Part shown: piece by piece, positions 9,766 through 19,553 of the stretch | How the letters are laid out: the number at the start of each line of letters is the position of its first letter | Numbering within the stretch: position 1 is the first letter of the stretch | Origin: Lepiota brunneoincarnata | Taxonomy: Eukaryota > Basidiomycota > Agaricomycetes > Agaricales > Agaricaceae | Assembly (NCBI GenBank): GCA_023014365.1 | Contig: JAEBUN010000002.1 | Coordinates: forward strand, 2,666,001-2,730,000 | Reading direction: 5' to 3' | DNA length: 64,000 bases | Translations under genes and position numbers: made by a program | The notes under the pieces: generated by a model | Databases searched by the model: none | The model's input: only the letters and a program-made list of their open reading frames with translations | Told to the model about the DNA's origin: nothing

Positions 9766-11799
9766 ATCTCAAGAAGTTGGCCTCCTGAGTGATATTCCGG
9801 GTCACCATGCTTGCAGTGAATCATCCACTTCGGCCCTTGCTGGGCCATGAGTTCAGGGGGAGCTCCCCAGCACACCCTCACTCTATTTTGTCTCTTACCC
9901 TGGCGCTTTGGCTCAAGGTGAAGAGTGCCCCTATGGAGGTACAGAACATGCTTCCACAACTTACTGAGTTGTTCAGCCCATTTGCAGACGAGAACAGGCC
10001 AGGTCTCAGACTTTTGGACTGTTTCTCAGAGTGGATCAAATTCATGCTGTACACCATTGATCCAGAGGGGGATTCAAAGCAACGGCATCTCAACGGACTG
10101 CATGCCTCTATCTGGAGGGTGCAGGCTGACCTGTTGTCTGTGTGCATAGTAGCTGGTGCCCACCAGCTGCCATGCAGGAGACTGCAGGCCGTCTCGGCAG
10201 CTTGTGTGTTTGCAGGCAGGCACTTGGTCAGGCAGGCCGCAGGGAGAGTTCTGCTCACTGATGTGGAACTCCACTCCATTCAGCTGGGAGTAGGCTATTG
10301 AGGGAGGAGAATAAAGGAGTGTGGGGAACACAAAAAGAGTGAGAGAATAGAGGATGATAAAAGGATATAGAGGAGGGAGTATTAGAAGAAGGAGACTCAG
10401 ACACTGACACTGACACAAAAGGAGGGAATGTCCTGTTAGATTGGAGAGGAGGAAGCCTCCTTATATATGTACAGGACACAAGACAACTACCAAAAGAGGG
10501 ATAAAGGAGTTACCAAAAGAAGAACAAAGGTATTACTAAAATGGGAACAAAGAGATTACCAAAAAGGGAACAAAGGGAGATAATCTAATCAAGGGAGTGG
10601 ATAAGATAAGATAAGGTGTAGCTGGACAAAACCTAACATAGGCATGGTCTTGGATTGTGCTGAAACTGACCACATCTTCATTTATACCAGCTCCATGGGC
10701 TCCACCCACAGAGCTGTGGATCCTTCTGTGCACGCCAGCCAGGCTCATTCCCTGGAGGTGTATCAGTCTCTGGACTGCTGGTTGTCTGCCAAGGCCCAGT
10801 GGACCATCACTTTCTGGCAGGTGCCTTTGGGCTCTGTTGCAGAACTTCACTCTGACGCTGTTGCAATGGCGAAGGAGCTTCATGTATCGCTGGGCATTCG
10901 CCCGACAACTACTATCAACTCCCTCTGGGCTGAGGTCACAAGGGGATGCATTGATGAGTGGGTGAATATGTTTCACTCACCCTTGTATAGGGGTAGGAAC
11001 TTCCTCCCCCTGCTAGACTCCCTTGGGAAGCCTTTACAACCCTTGTACCTCTCCGGGGGTACATGGCTCTGGGAAATCGGTCCTCAGATGTCTGTTGCCG
11101 GCACAGCGCAGGCAGTCTGCACTATACTTGGTCACAGCCCTACAGGGGAGTACCATGCTAGATTCCACCCCCAGGAGGATCACTCCTGTCCCTGTGGGTT
11201 GAGGCTTGAAACCCGCACCCACATCCTCACTTCTTGTCCAAAGTATATGTGGCATAGTGGTTTACCCTGTGATCTCAACACCCTTATGGGCTTTCTGGAA
11301 TGCAATCCTTCTGTGTTTGCATTCCTATCCTGGCCCCAAGGGGTGGGATAACTGGGGAGGGCCTTCGGGTTAATCCCCCCTCATGGACTTAGGTCTTGAG
11401 GAGTCCATGGTTATTCACCAGCCACCTTCAGGCAGTCTAAAGTGATTTACTGCGAATTGATGCATTACCCTAATAAGGGGGGGACCTGATGCTCTTAGAG
11501 CCTTCGTCTGTGAGGTGTAGGGATTTGCAGGGAATTGACCCCTACCCCCTTCGGAGGGGGGACCTGTTGGCCCTATCCACCCCTCATCTGTTGCACCCTG
11601 GTTTTCGTCGGGGTAGTGAGCTCTTCACCCATGTGCACTTCTTTAGGGAGTGTAGCCTTTCGAGTCAGCAGGACTCTCTTCCCTACCTTTAGTGGTAGTT
11701 ATACCCTGTATTAGTTGCCTTGTACATAGCTAGTGCATGCAGACTGCATTCGAGCACTGCGTTATAAATTGTTGATTTCAAAAAAAAAAAAAAAAAAAA
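9766..11799 (+). mobile_element. LINE-B copy, RT tail to poly(A) (plus)
   Basis: The plus strand encodes the RT/RNase H linker (YAMLAVNHPLRPLLGHEF-like, 9800-9880), the RNase H region (RRLQAVSAACVFAG) interrupted at 10296-10638 by a solo LTR, then ETDHIFIYTSS, the zinc motif CPCGLRLETRTHILTSC and a stop at 11351. The 3' UTR carries the conserved C-run/G-run block near 11,470-11,570. The tail TTATAAATTGTTGATTTC is followed by 20 A at 11780-11799. It is 5' truncated; no target duplication could be assigned. Confidence 0.82.
10296..10638 (+). repeat. Probable solo LTR, 343 bp
   Basis: A purine-rich insertion inside LINE-B RNase H, flanked by 5-bp repeats taggc at 10291-10295 and 10639-10643; the LINE frame resumes after it. 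It ends ACCTAACA but begins TATTGAG instead of TG, which one G-to-A transition would explain. Contains ccttatatatgta, a possible TATA box. Assigned as a solo LTR from size, the CA end and the 5-bp duplication. Confidence 0.7.
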
Positions 11800-11804
11800 G
11801 CCTG

Positions 11805-13787
11805 TGCAGCACGAAGCAAACACCCGATGGGTAGTTGGGGAATGCAGACCACCACAGTGAGAGTAGCGGATAGCCTCACGTTGGCAGGCTAGAGAAGGGT
11901 GCCCCCACTTCCAGCAACGCTGGCAGAGGGGGATGCCAGGGTTGGCCTTGGTAGGGATGATCCTGCATGGAGTGCCATCAATAGTGATGACCTGCTGAGA
12001 GACGGTCTTCATGTTGGAACCCTGTTGAGAGTCCCAGATCTCAAAGAACACAGTGGCCGTGTTAGCGGCCCACAAGTTCTTGACAATGCATGGCCTGGTG
12101 GCCAGCACAAAATACTCAGACCACACAGAGTGCTGCATAGCCTCGACAACCCTATTGGGTGTGAGCCAGGGCTGACCACCCTGGAACATAGGCACATCAA
12201 GGAGCTTGAGGTAACTCTTTGACTGGGGGAGGTTTGCATCCACAATGGTCTGAGGCCACCATGTGCAGACTGCATTCCTGATGGTGCCAATGTCCAGTTC
12301 GCTGGGCATGGTGGTGGTGTAGCAAGCCACATGGGAGTCCATCTGCTGGACCTGCTTGATGCGCATAAGCGAGCCCACAGAAGCCAGGGCAGCAGCTGCC
12401 ACCCAATGAATCTCCGCACAGACAATGGGGCCCAGATTAACCAGGAGGCCACCTCCTGCAAGGGTGAGCATGACCTGCTTGCACAAAGGTCCCGATGTAG
12501 TCATCCGAGGCTTAAGAGCCTTGAGTAACTACTAAGCAGCTGCTGCCTGCTTGTGAAACGAGACCACCTTATGAGAAGGCAGCCCTGGGAGAGCACACAC
12601 CAGGTCAACCAGACCCAATGGGGAAGAGACAGCTGTGGCCGCATAGGAGCGGGGTGGGGATCAAGGCTTGGTAGCCAAGTTGACATGTGGAGGGGGGGGC
12701 CAGGGGGTGGCCTAGTGGCCAACCAAGCCCTGTCCACCGCTGACAGCAAGGGGACAAGAGCAGCATGAGCTGCCCTGATGCAAGATGGTCGCTGCCCTGC
12801 ACCAGGGTTGTGAGCCACTGGGACAGGATTGCCCAACCCAGTATGGGCCAGGTTCCTGAAGAATTGCTGGGTAGGTGTAGGATGTGCATACCCCACAGGA
12901 AAACATCCCAGATCCTCTGCCCCAGGGGGAGGTAGGGGGAGGTTACCCTCCACAGGAGAGTGGCGAGAGCTACCAACCTGTGGAGCGCCATCCACCTCCA
13001 TAGGAGCCACAGAGGCCCTAGGAGAGGGGGTGTGCATGCTGCCCATTACCCCAGCAGGGGCAGCCATGCCAGCAGAGTCTGGCCATTTGCCCTTCCCTTG
13101 TGTAGGGGTGGGGATGTCTGGCCTGGATGGACCATATACCTCAGAGGCCCACTCATGGAGCCTATGGGTGCGCTCGCCCTCCACAAAGGAGATATTGTCC
13201 CAGTCATGCTCCTCCACCTCATGGAAGAGCCTGGCCAGGGAGTGGGCAACCTCCATGCTGCTACCTTCAGAAAGTCTGGCCCTCTTGGCTTTCTCCAGCC
13301 AAAGGGCCACTGTGTCAAGTGCATCTGCCACAATCCCAGTCTCACCCTCTACATCTGCAAGACTGCAGGAAAGGGCAAGAAAGGTAGGGACAAAGTCGGG
13401 ATCCTCCTTCTCATCTGCAGCAAAGGTAGGGCCAGGGGACAGCTTGGGGCCAGGCATGTCGACTGCCATTGTGGCGGAACCAGAAACCGATTCAAGGTTG
13501 AGCTCCTGCCTGAGGGAGGTAGAGGGCTTGGGCATGCAGGTATGCTTGGGACGAGGAGTCACCGGAGCATCATCCGGATAAACGACAGACTTGTGAGACC
13601 TTTTGGGGGCCTTAGCAGCTGGAGCAGGGGCAGCAGCCTGCAATGCAAAGCTGTAGCCGGGTCAAGAGGAGCTGGGGGGGGCATCCTGAGTGCGAGAGAT
13701 AGCCAAGGCAAGGGAGTCCAGCAACAAAGGATCCAGCAGCAGAGGGGCCCCCACCCCCTGAGTGGAGCAAGAAGACTTAGGAGGCAT
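11805..13787 (-). pseudogene. LINE-B ORF1 (gag-like, zinc knuckle), degenerate
   Basis: Minus-strand ORF1 from a probable start at 13787 (MPPKSSCST). It has a long low-complexity Pro/Ala/Ser region, an acidic segment (EVEEHDWDNISFVEGER), a conserved domain with VDANLPQSKSYLKLLDVP and GTPCRIIPTKANPGIPL, and C-terminal knuckles (CQRCWKWGHPSLAC then YSHCGGLHS...H...SCC). This layout matches nucleic-acid-binding ORF1 proteins of Tad-like LINEs. At least one stop near 13660 and a frame change near 12500 break it. The LINE-B poly(A) copy ends immediately left of it. Confidence 0.8.
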
Positions 13788-13902
13788 GTGCGTAGGACTT
13801 TAAGATCAGTGATCAGACTACAAGAGCTTGTTGCAGAGGATAGTGAGTAGGGGTAGGCTGTGGCTGTGCACCAAGTTTGTGGTGGTTGAAGTCCAAGAAG
13901 GG

Positions 13903-13996
13903 ATGACTTCAATTGCCACTCAGAGTAGTGGGATCTTAATCGGGTCTCACATCCAGGGATTGTCCAATCTCTTCTGGAGGTTGGGATGGATCTGGG
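13903..13996 (+). pseudogene. LINE-C endonuclease start fragment
   Basis: The plus strand shows the endonuclease motif DFNCHS (with a stop two codons later), then a stretch ending LLEVGMDLGLDLVL, which aligns by eye with LLEMVDLLGLDLLLP of LINE-A at about 3660. The frame breaks at 13997-14013 and resumes at 15880 (PVVPGLTHF). The left edge, where it meets the LINE-B ORF1 leader, is approximate. Confidence 0.65.
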
Positions 13997-14267
13997 GCTT
14001 GACTTGGTGCTTCTTTTTTTTTTTTTTTTTTTTTTTAAATCTCCAATTTATTATGTGGGCCATGTAGGGAGGCCGTGTGCAGCAACATACTACAGTACAA
14101 ATGACTGAGCTGTACACTACAGGGTATCTGTACATACAATGCATGACCATGGATGTGGGCATGTGTTTCCCCATGCCCAGGACAAAACTGCTCTGAATGC
14201 ATGGAGGCAGGAAGATGGCTGCCACCCAGCGCACGGCACAAGAACCAAACTGGAACAAGGTCCCCCC

Positions 14268-15783
14268 TGGTCATTGCCTCCTGTTGGGGTAGGGGCTCGT
14301 CCCTGGGCCTTGCTTGACTACCTCTGCAAGGAGGAAGTATGTTCATGTCAGGACCACTGGATTGATTCGTTCCAGGATCCTGACTATTGTGGGCATGGGT
14401 TCCTCCAGCTTGCCAGGGACGATGATTGTCCCCTGCAGCCCACGTATCTCCACGGTGGGGCCTGGATCCTGCATGCTTACTTGGTGTCAGTCATGGCCCA
14501 GATGACACATGCTATTCTTAATCACATGCCGATAGGGAGCTATCGGAGGTGCTTTTTCCCATAGCAGGATTATTCCTGTCACTACAGGTTTCAGGAGGAG
14601 ACTTGTGAGCATGTGTTCCAGAGCTGCCCCAGGCACTCCGTGGTGGGGGTCCTGGCTTCAGTTGAGGCCCTCATCACTTTCCTTGAGGCATCGCCAACCA
14701 CGTTTGCATTCACTGAGAGGGCTGGGCCCCCCCCAGGGGGTATTGGCTAGTGGCGCTGCCTGGCACCCGGTTGGTTCCAGGTTGGGGTGTTGGTTATTCC
14801 CCCACCACCTTCGGGTGGCATGTAGGGATTTATGTGGGAATTGACCCCTAACCCCCGATAAGGGGGGGGGACCTCGCTTTGGTTTGGTTCTCATGCCACG
14901 CGCTGGGCAGCAGCCGTCTTCCTGCCTCCATTTGTTTGGGGCAGCTTTGTCCTGGGCATAGGAAAATGCATGCCTGCATCCACGGTCATGCATTGTATGT
15001 ACAGATACCCTGTAGTGTATGGCTCGGTCATTTGTACTGTATGTCATATCCATGCCAACTCAGAGTCTAATCATTTAAACTTCAGCTTCTCGACTCCACA
15101 TGTGTTCCACACAACAACCCTCTGCCCTCTGACTTGGCCCCAACCTGCTCCGACCACAACTCACTGCCCCAATCACATGACCACCTCCACATGTGCTGTG
15201 GTCACCTGACCCTCAGTATCTCATATCCCTGTCTCCATTTCCTGTCCGTAGTCAAGATACATTATCAGTCTCCATACCTGTACCCATTTCCATTCCATTT
15301 GTAATCCGTTTGTAATCTGTTTGTAACTAGATTGGTCTCTGCTTTGCTCCACACATAGTCAGTACGAGTCATAGTTTGTAAGGCCAGTAGTATATATACC
15401 ATAGGTACTTGGCTTGTACTCCTCAGTCTGATAATTGAATTGAGCAGCGGACCAGCTTCCTGTTCTATATCCTCTCCTCTCTTCTGCGTCACTCTGCTTT
15501 GGCTCCAACTTCCTGAAATATGGACTAGGACAGCAGGAGGGCACAGCACATATGCTGAGGCTGCAAGTCCAACTCCCTGCCCACAGTACTCCACCTTGGT
15601 CCCGAAGTCTACATACTGACTTTACCCTGTCCCCTGATTACCTTATACCAAGGATACCACCCTGACCCTCTGCTTCGGTCCCGATCTGCACCGGCACTAA
15701 CACTGTAGTATGTTGCTGCACATGGCCTCCCTATGCAGCCCACGTAATAAATTGGAGATTTTTTTTTAAAAAAAAAAAAAAAA
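14268..15783 (+). mobile_element. LINE-A copy, ORF2 C-terminus to poly(A) (plus)
   Basis: Plus-strand LINE-A coding for the ORF2 end (YLCKEEVCSCQDHWIDSF, HAILNHMPIGSYRR, a stop, then YRFQEETCEHVF), 3' UTR with a conserved block near 14,815-14,875, and a tail AATAAATTGGAGATTT plus A-run ending at 15783. The 15-bp target duplication GAACAAGGTCCCCCC at 14253-14267 and 15784-15798 is perfect. It is interrupted near its end by the 661-bp solo LTR at 15042-15702. Confidence 0.88.
15042..15702 (-). repeat. Solo LTR, 661 bp, copy 2
   Basis: Reverse-complement copy of the LTR at 5236-5896 with identical length. Read on the minus strand it starts TGTTAG and ends ATGACA. Perfect 5-bp duplications ctgta at 15037-15041 and 15703-15707. 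It splits the LINE-A 3' UTR just before its poly(A) tail. Confidence 0.93.
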
Positions 15784-15879
15784 GAACAAGGTCCCCCCCC
15801 TTAATGGGGGTTAGGAGTCAATTCCCACGTAAATCCCTACATGCCACCCAAAGGTGGCAGGGGAATAACCAGTGCTCCA

Positions 15880-16705
15880 GCTTGACTTGGCACTTCCGGT
15901 GGTCCCAGGTCTGACTCACTTCCTGCACAATTTGAATCTTTCACCATTGGTGATCGATCTCGTCTTCCTCCCAATGGCCCAAGATCCTGATCTCAGGCCC
16001 CTGATCAATCTCGAGAAGTGTGGTCCAAAGGACCATGCACCTCTAACCCTAGTTCTCCCAGTCACTCACTTTATGACTGGTATGATCCATCGAGTTCTGA
16101 GGCCCAATAGCAACAAGAAGTCAAAGTTTGTGGTGCAGATATGCAAGGGGCTGGCCACTTTACGGCTGCCCTTGGACACCCTTGCAGAGGTAGAGCTGGT
16201 GGCTTTGGCTGTGGCTTGCATCATCTCCCAGGCTTGGGATGCTTTCTCTAAGGAGGTGTTCATTGTTGGGCAGTCTAATCCATGGTGGAATGATGACTGT
16301 ACTGCAGCCATTCAGGTGTACCAGGCGGCCCTCTCAGGGAAAGCATAGTTTGAGTTCCGACAGGTTGTTAAGGCTGTCAAACACAAGTTCTTCAATGATA
16401 AGATTGAGGAAATTGCCTCTGCAAACAAGCACCCCTGGGACCTCATGGCCTGGGTTAAATAGCGCAAGTTACCAGCCTGCGATGTGATTCAGCACAATGG
16501 TAAGCTGTGTCACAACATAGGTTCCCTGTGGGATGCCCTTCATGGTACCTACAACGTGGCCTCTGGCTGTGTTGTAGATCCCTCTGTGTTGCATGCCCTC
16601 CCTGTGCAGGTGGAGAGGGCATGGTATCCTTTCTCGACTTTAGAGCTCGAGGACACCTTGCATTCTTAGCAAAGAAGTCTGCCCCTGGGCCTGACCATGT
16701 TACGT
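15880..16705 (+). pseudogene. LINE-C endonuclease end and linker
   Basis: The plus strand encodes VVPGLTHFLHN, SPLVIDLVFLP, KDHAPLTLVLP, NPWWNDDCTAA, EIASANKHPWDLMAW and SAPGPDHVT, the same motif order as LINE-A but clearly diverged, hence a separate family. Stops at about 16347 and 16459 and a frame change near 16670 inactivate it. It is cut at 16705 by a solo LTR and resumes at 18701. Confidence 0.78.
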
Positions 16706-16892
16706 TGTTATCAGAAGCCTCATCAGAAGGACAGTTATTTTTAGTTCACATTCCTATGTCACTACAAAACCATCAGTAGCGTACATCAGAAGGACTATTA
16801 TTAGTACATGCCTCATGTTCCTTATGTATCTCTGACTCATAGTTACTCTGGTCCAAACTATTATAGTAGGAGTACAGCCACACTTAGATGTA

Positions 16893-18498
16893 CAGTGACC
16901 CACAAAACCATTCCAATGTTTTGTACTTTTGACTTAAAGTAGTAATAGCTCAGTAAATAAAATAGCCATATTTGTGAATATATTTATAAACATAGCCAAA
17001 TATGTCATATCTGACTCTGCAAAGTTGCGTCATGTAATACTTCCAAATTAGGCAATTATGAATTTTGTAATCATTTTAAGTCATTGGAACGGTTTTGTCA
17101 ATGACATATTATACTAGGCTATCCTATTATTTCTAGTACTTAGAGTAGCCCCCCCTGGCTTTGAGTACAGCTGCTACTCTTCTAGGCATACTTTCAATTA
17201 ACTTCTGACACTCAGAAGCTGGAATAGCATCCCACTCCTTTTCTACCCTCTGCCACAGCTCCTCTATACCCTTGGGAGGAGATTCATACTCTCCCAACTT
17301 TCTCTTCACATATTCCCATAAGTGTTCAATGGGATTGAGGTCAGGTGACTGTGCTGGCCAGGTTAGGAGCCTAAAATGATTTTTTTGAAACCATTCTTTG
17401 GCCAGTGTACTCTTGTGTTTGGGGTTATTATCTTGCTGAAAGATAATATCTCGGGGTTTAAGCTTGTACCACCGGAGACTCTTCTTCAAATCTTCCTCCA
17501 AAATTTGCACAAACAACTCTGCATCCATCCTTCCATCAATCCTCACTGCATAGCCTGGGCCATCCCACAGCATACAGCCCCAAACCATCACTGATCCTCC
17601 TCCATACTTCAGAGTTCCCTTGACCAATCTTTCACTAAGCCCCTCTCCCTTCTTTTTCCATCCCCACTTCCTCCCATCTGACCCCAAATGATTAATTTTG
17701 GTCTCATCAGATCATACAACCAGCTTCCAGTCCTCCACAGTCCAATGCTGGTGTGTCAGAGCAAAATCCAGCCTAGCCCTCCTATGCTTGTCAGAGAGTA
17801 AAGGCTTTTTTTGCTTGACTACAGCCTTCATTCCTGCCTGTTTGAGATGCCTTGCTACAGTCTGTGAAGAGACTGATGTCCCAATGATGGGAGCAAGAGA
17901 TTTGGCTATATCTACAGCAGTTTCAGCCTTGCCAGCAGAGATAAGATGGATAGCATGCTGAATATTAGTGGTAGAGAGTTTTGAAGGACGTCCTCCAAGT
18001 GATTTGGTAAGGCTGGAACAATTTTTAGAGGCTAGCCTGGATATGGTACTGCGCCCAACACCAGTAATTGCCTCAATTTTAGTATAGGAATGATGAGAAT
18101 TTAGCAAAGAGAGGATGGTTTGCTTTAGAGTAGAAGATAATGGCTTCATGGTAGGTAGGGGGGTTGAGAATGATGGGACATGGCTGTCAGCACATCTATT
18201 TATATGTCAAAGACACGTGGTCACATGATCTTGTTGATTCACAATCAATGGAGTCATGTGATTGCTTGGATTAGTATTAAAAATTACCATTAACAAAACT
18301 GTTCCAATGACTTAAAATGCTTACAAAATTCATAATTGCCTCATTTAGAAGTATTACATAACGCGACTTCGCAGGGTCAGATATGACATATTTGGCTATG
18401 TTTATAAATATATTCACAAATTTAGCTATTTTATTTACTGAGCTATTACTACTTTAAGTCAAAAGTACAAAACATTGGAACAGTTTTGTGGGTCACTG
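16893..18498 (-). mobile_element. Tc1/mariner transposon, Tc1-1 copy a
   Basis: 1606 bp between TA dinucleotides (16891-16892 and 18499-18500). Ends are CAGTGACCCACAAAAC and its reverse complement. Terminal inverted repeats are long, about 210 bp (16893-17103 and 18287-18498). The inner edge of each carries a second, inverted copy of the ACAAAACNGTTCCAATG motif (17082-17098; 18293-18309). It encodes one transposase on the minus strand. Inserted into a solo LTR. Confidence 0.93.
17133..18149 (-). pseudogene. Tc1 transposase, single nonsense codon
   Basis: DDE transposase of about 338 residues. The N-terminal helix-turn-helix DNA-binding region (LKQTILSLLNSHHSY, GVGRSTISRLASKN) is followed by the catalytic domain with aspartates in SDETKINHLG and FQQDNNPKHKS and the glutamate in LNPIEHLW. 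Exactly 34 residues separate the second Asp and the Glu, so DD34E, the Tc1 signature. GGGSVMVWGCMLW is also present. The frame is open from 18149 to 17133 apart from one TGA in place of the Trp before SDETK. The element is therefore one transition away from an intact frame; the start is the first ATG before the HTH. Confidence 0.92.
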
Positions 18499-18700
18499 TA
18501 TATAAGGATACAGTACATACCTTGTATCCTTATCTTAGTGTTATAAAGTTCTTGCCTCCTATACCTCTTTGCCATAACTGGCTGGACTTATAGTGCTCTG
18601 TCGTCTCCAAGTCACGCTCAGTAGGACAGGACCAAGTCTGTATAGACATCCTGTGTTGAACCCCATGCTACTCAAGAGTGAACCCCTAACCCGGGTAACA

Positions 18701-18822
18701 TATGTGGTCATACCTGAAGGACATCGTAGCAGACCAAATGTCTTGCTGCGTGCTCATCAATCTTGCCAATGCCTGCCTGATGGCAGGACATTGGCCTGAT
18801 TATTTCAAGGAGTCTAACTTGG
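18701..18822 (+). pseudogene. LINE-C reverse transcriptase fragment
   Basis: The plus strand resumes the LINE-C frame after the LTR: VWSYLKDIVADQ, NLANACLMAGHWPDYF, KES. This matches the LINE-A block LKSVLAGPTV...ANACMECGHWPCHFKES. It is cut at about 18822, where KDZ-derived sequence of opposite strand begins. Confidence 0.75.
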
Positions 18823-18825
18823 CAG

Positions 18826-19553
18826 GAGACACACATATATATGTCCCCACTTCTGCCATGGCAACTGAGCAAAAAAACTTCCCTGTCCACCATTCTAGCC
18901 AATGCAGAGGATTGTTGAAATGTGAGTGTCGCATGCATATCCAGCATAACATCTTGGCCCCAAAGCAATCTTTACACCTCCAAATTGCCTTTCGTCACTT
19001 GGCACAATTTGAACACCTGCCACTGCCTGGAAATGCCTCCTGTGCAAGTTGTGCCACCAGCAAATCATCAGCATGCTTAACAAAATCTTCCATCCAGTTC
19101 TGTTGCTATATACCTCACACCACTGGATTTCCTCTGTTGGATGACTTGTAAGTGATGACTGACTTTGTTTGAGCCAGCTTCCTTTGCATCCCCCTCCTCT
19201 ATGTCAATGTCACTCATATCCAGATGATTGTCAGATCCATCGTGTACTGTCGTGTTATCACTTTTGGATGTGCTGCCTCCATACTCTTCTGTGGCTCTTA
19301 TGCCTGACCCAAAGTTGAATGGAACCTCAACCTCTGTCTTGACAGGCCCTTGGGCTGTTTCCATTGTTATCTCCTCATATGTCCAAGCATCAACAAGGTC
19401 ATTGGCAGTTTTAACCACCCACCCATCATCTTTCCCATGCTTGCATTGCTTTAATGTTTTGTGAGGCACAACCAAGTAATCCATGGGATCTGAAGAAGGG
19501 GATATAGTTGGTATTGGATGAAGGCAGGGACATGTGCCTTCAGCATGGCTCAA
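18826..19553 (-). pseudogene. KDZ transposase N-terminal fragment with CxC2 cysteine cluster
   Basis: The minus strand opens with an acidic, Ser/Thr-rich segment (19553-19077; SDNHLDMSDIDIEEGD), and after a frame change gives QLAQEAFPGSGRCSNCAK, a stop, IWRCKDCFGAKMLCWIC, then H...PLHWLEWWTGKFF. Paired CxxC motifs, a DCFG block, a His and a W.G..F block are what I know as the CxC2 cluster found at the N-terminus of KDZ (Kyakuja-Dileera-Zisupton) transposases in basidiomycetes. The catalytic part is missing; LINE-C sequence starts where it should continue. Assignment is from memory of the family. Confidence 0.65.

Larger units (their letters stand above)
14014..15879 (-). mobile_element. LINE-A 3' fragment inserted in LINE-C
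   Basis: A minus-strand LINE-A tail (oligo-T 14014-14036 then AAATCTCCAATTTATTA) runs to 14267 and resumes at 15799-15879, because a plus-strand LINE-A sits inside it. It is flanked by GCTTGACTTGGTGCTTC (13997-14013) and GCTTGACTTGGCACTTC (15880-15896), a 17-bp target duplication with two transitions. Only 3' UTR is present, so it is heavily 5' truncated. Confidence 0.85.
16706..18700 (+). repeat. Solo LTR (about 387 bp) split by a Tc1 element
   Basis: Begins TGTTATCAGAAG and ends CGGGTAACA, with terminal inverted TGTTA/TAACA. Flanking 5-bp repeats are tacgt (16701-16705) and tatgt (18701-18705), which differ by one transition. The LTR itself is 16706-16892 plus 18499-18700; the rest is a nested Tc1. 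A relative in opposite orientation is at 44319-44733, and the LTR at 49272 shares its TGTTATCAG start and a gtctgtataga block. It interrupts LINE-C. Confidence 0.85.

Noticed and set aside
14268..15783. Twin-priming 5' inversion at the head-to-head LINE-A junction
   Set aside because: Both arms have their own poly(A) tail and separate target duplications, so these are two insertions.
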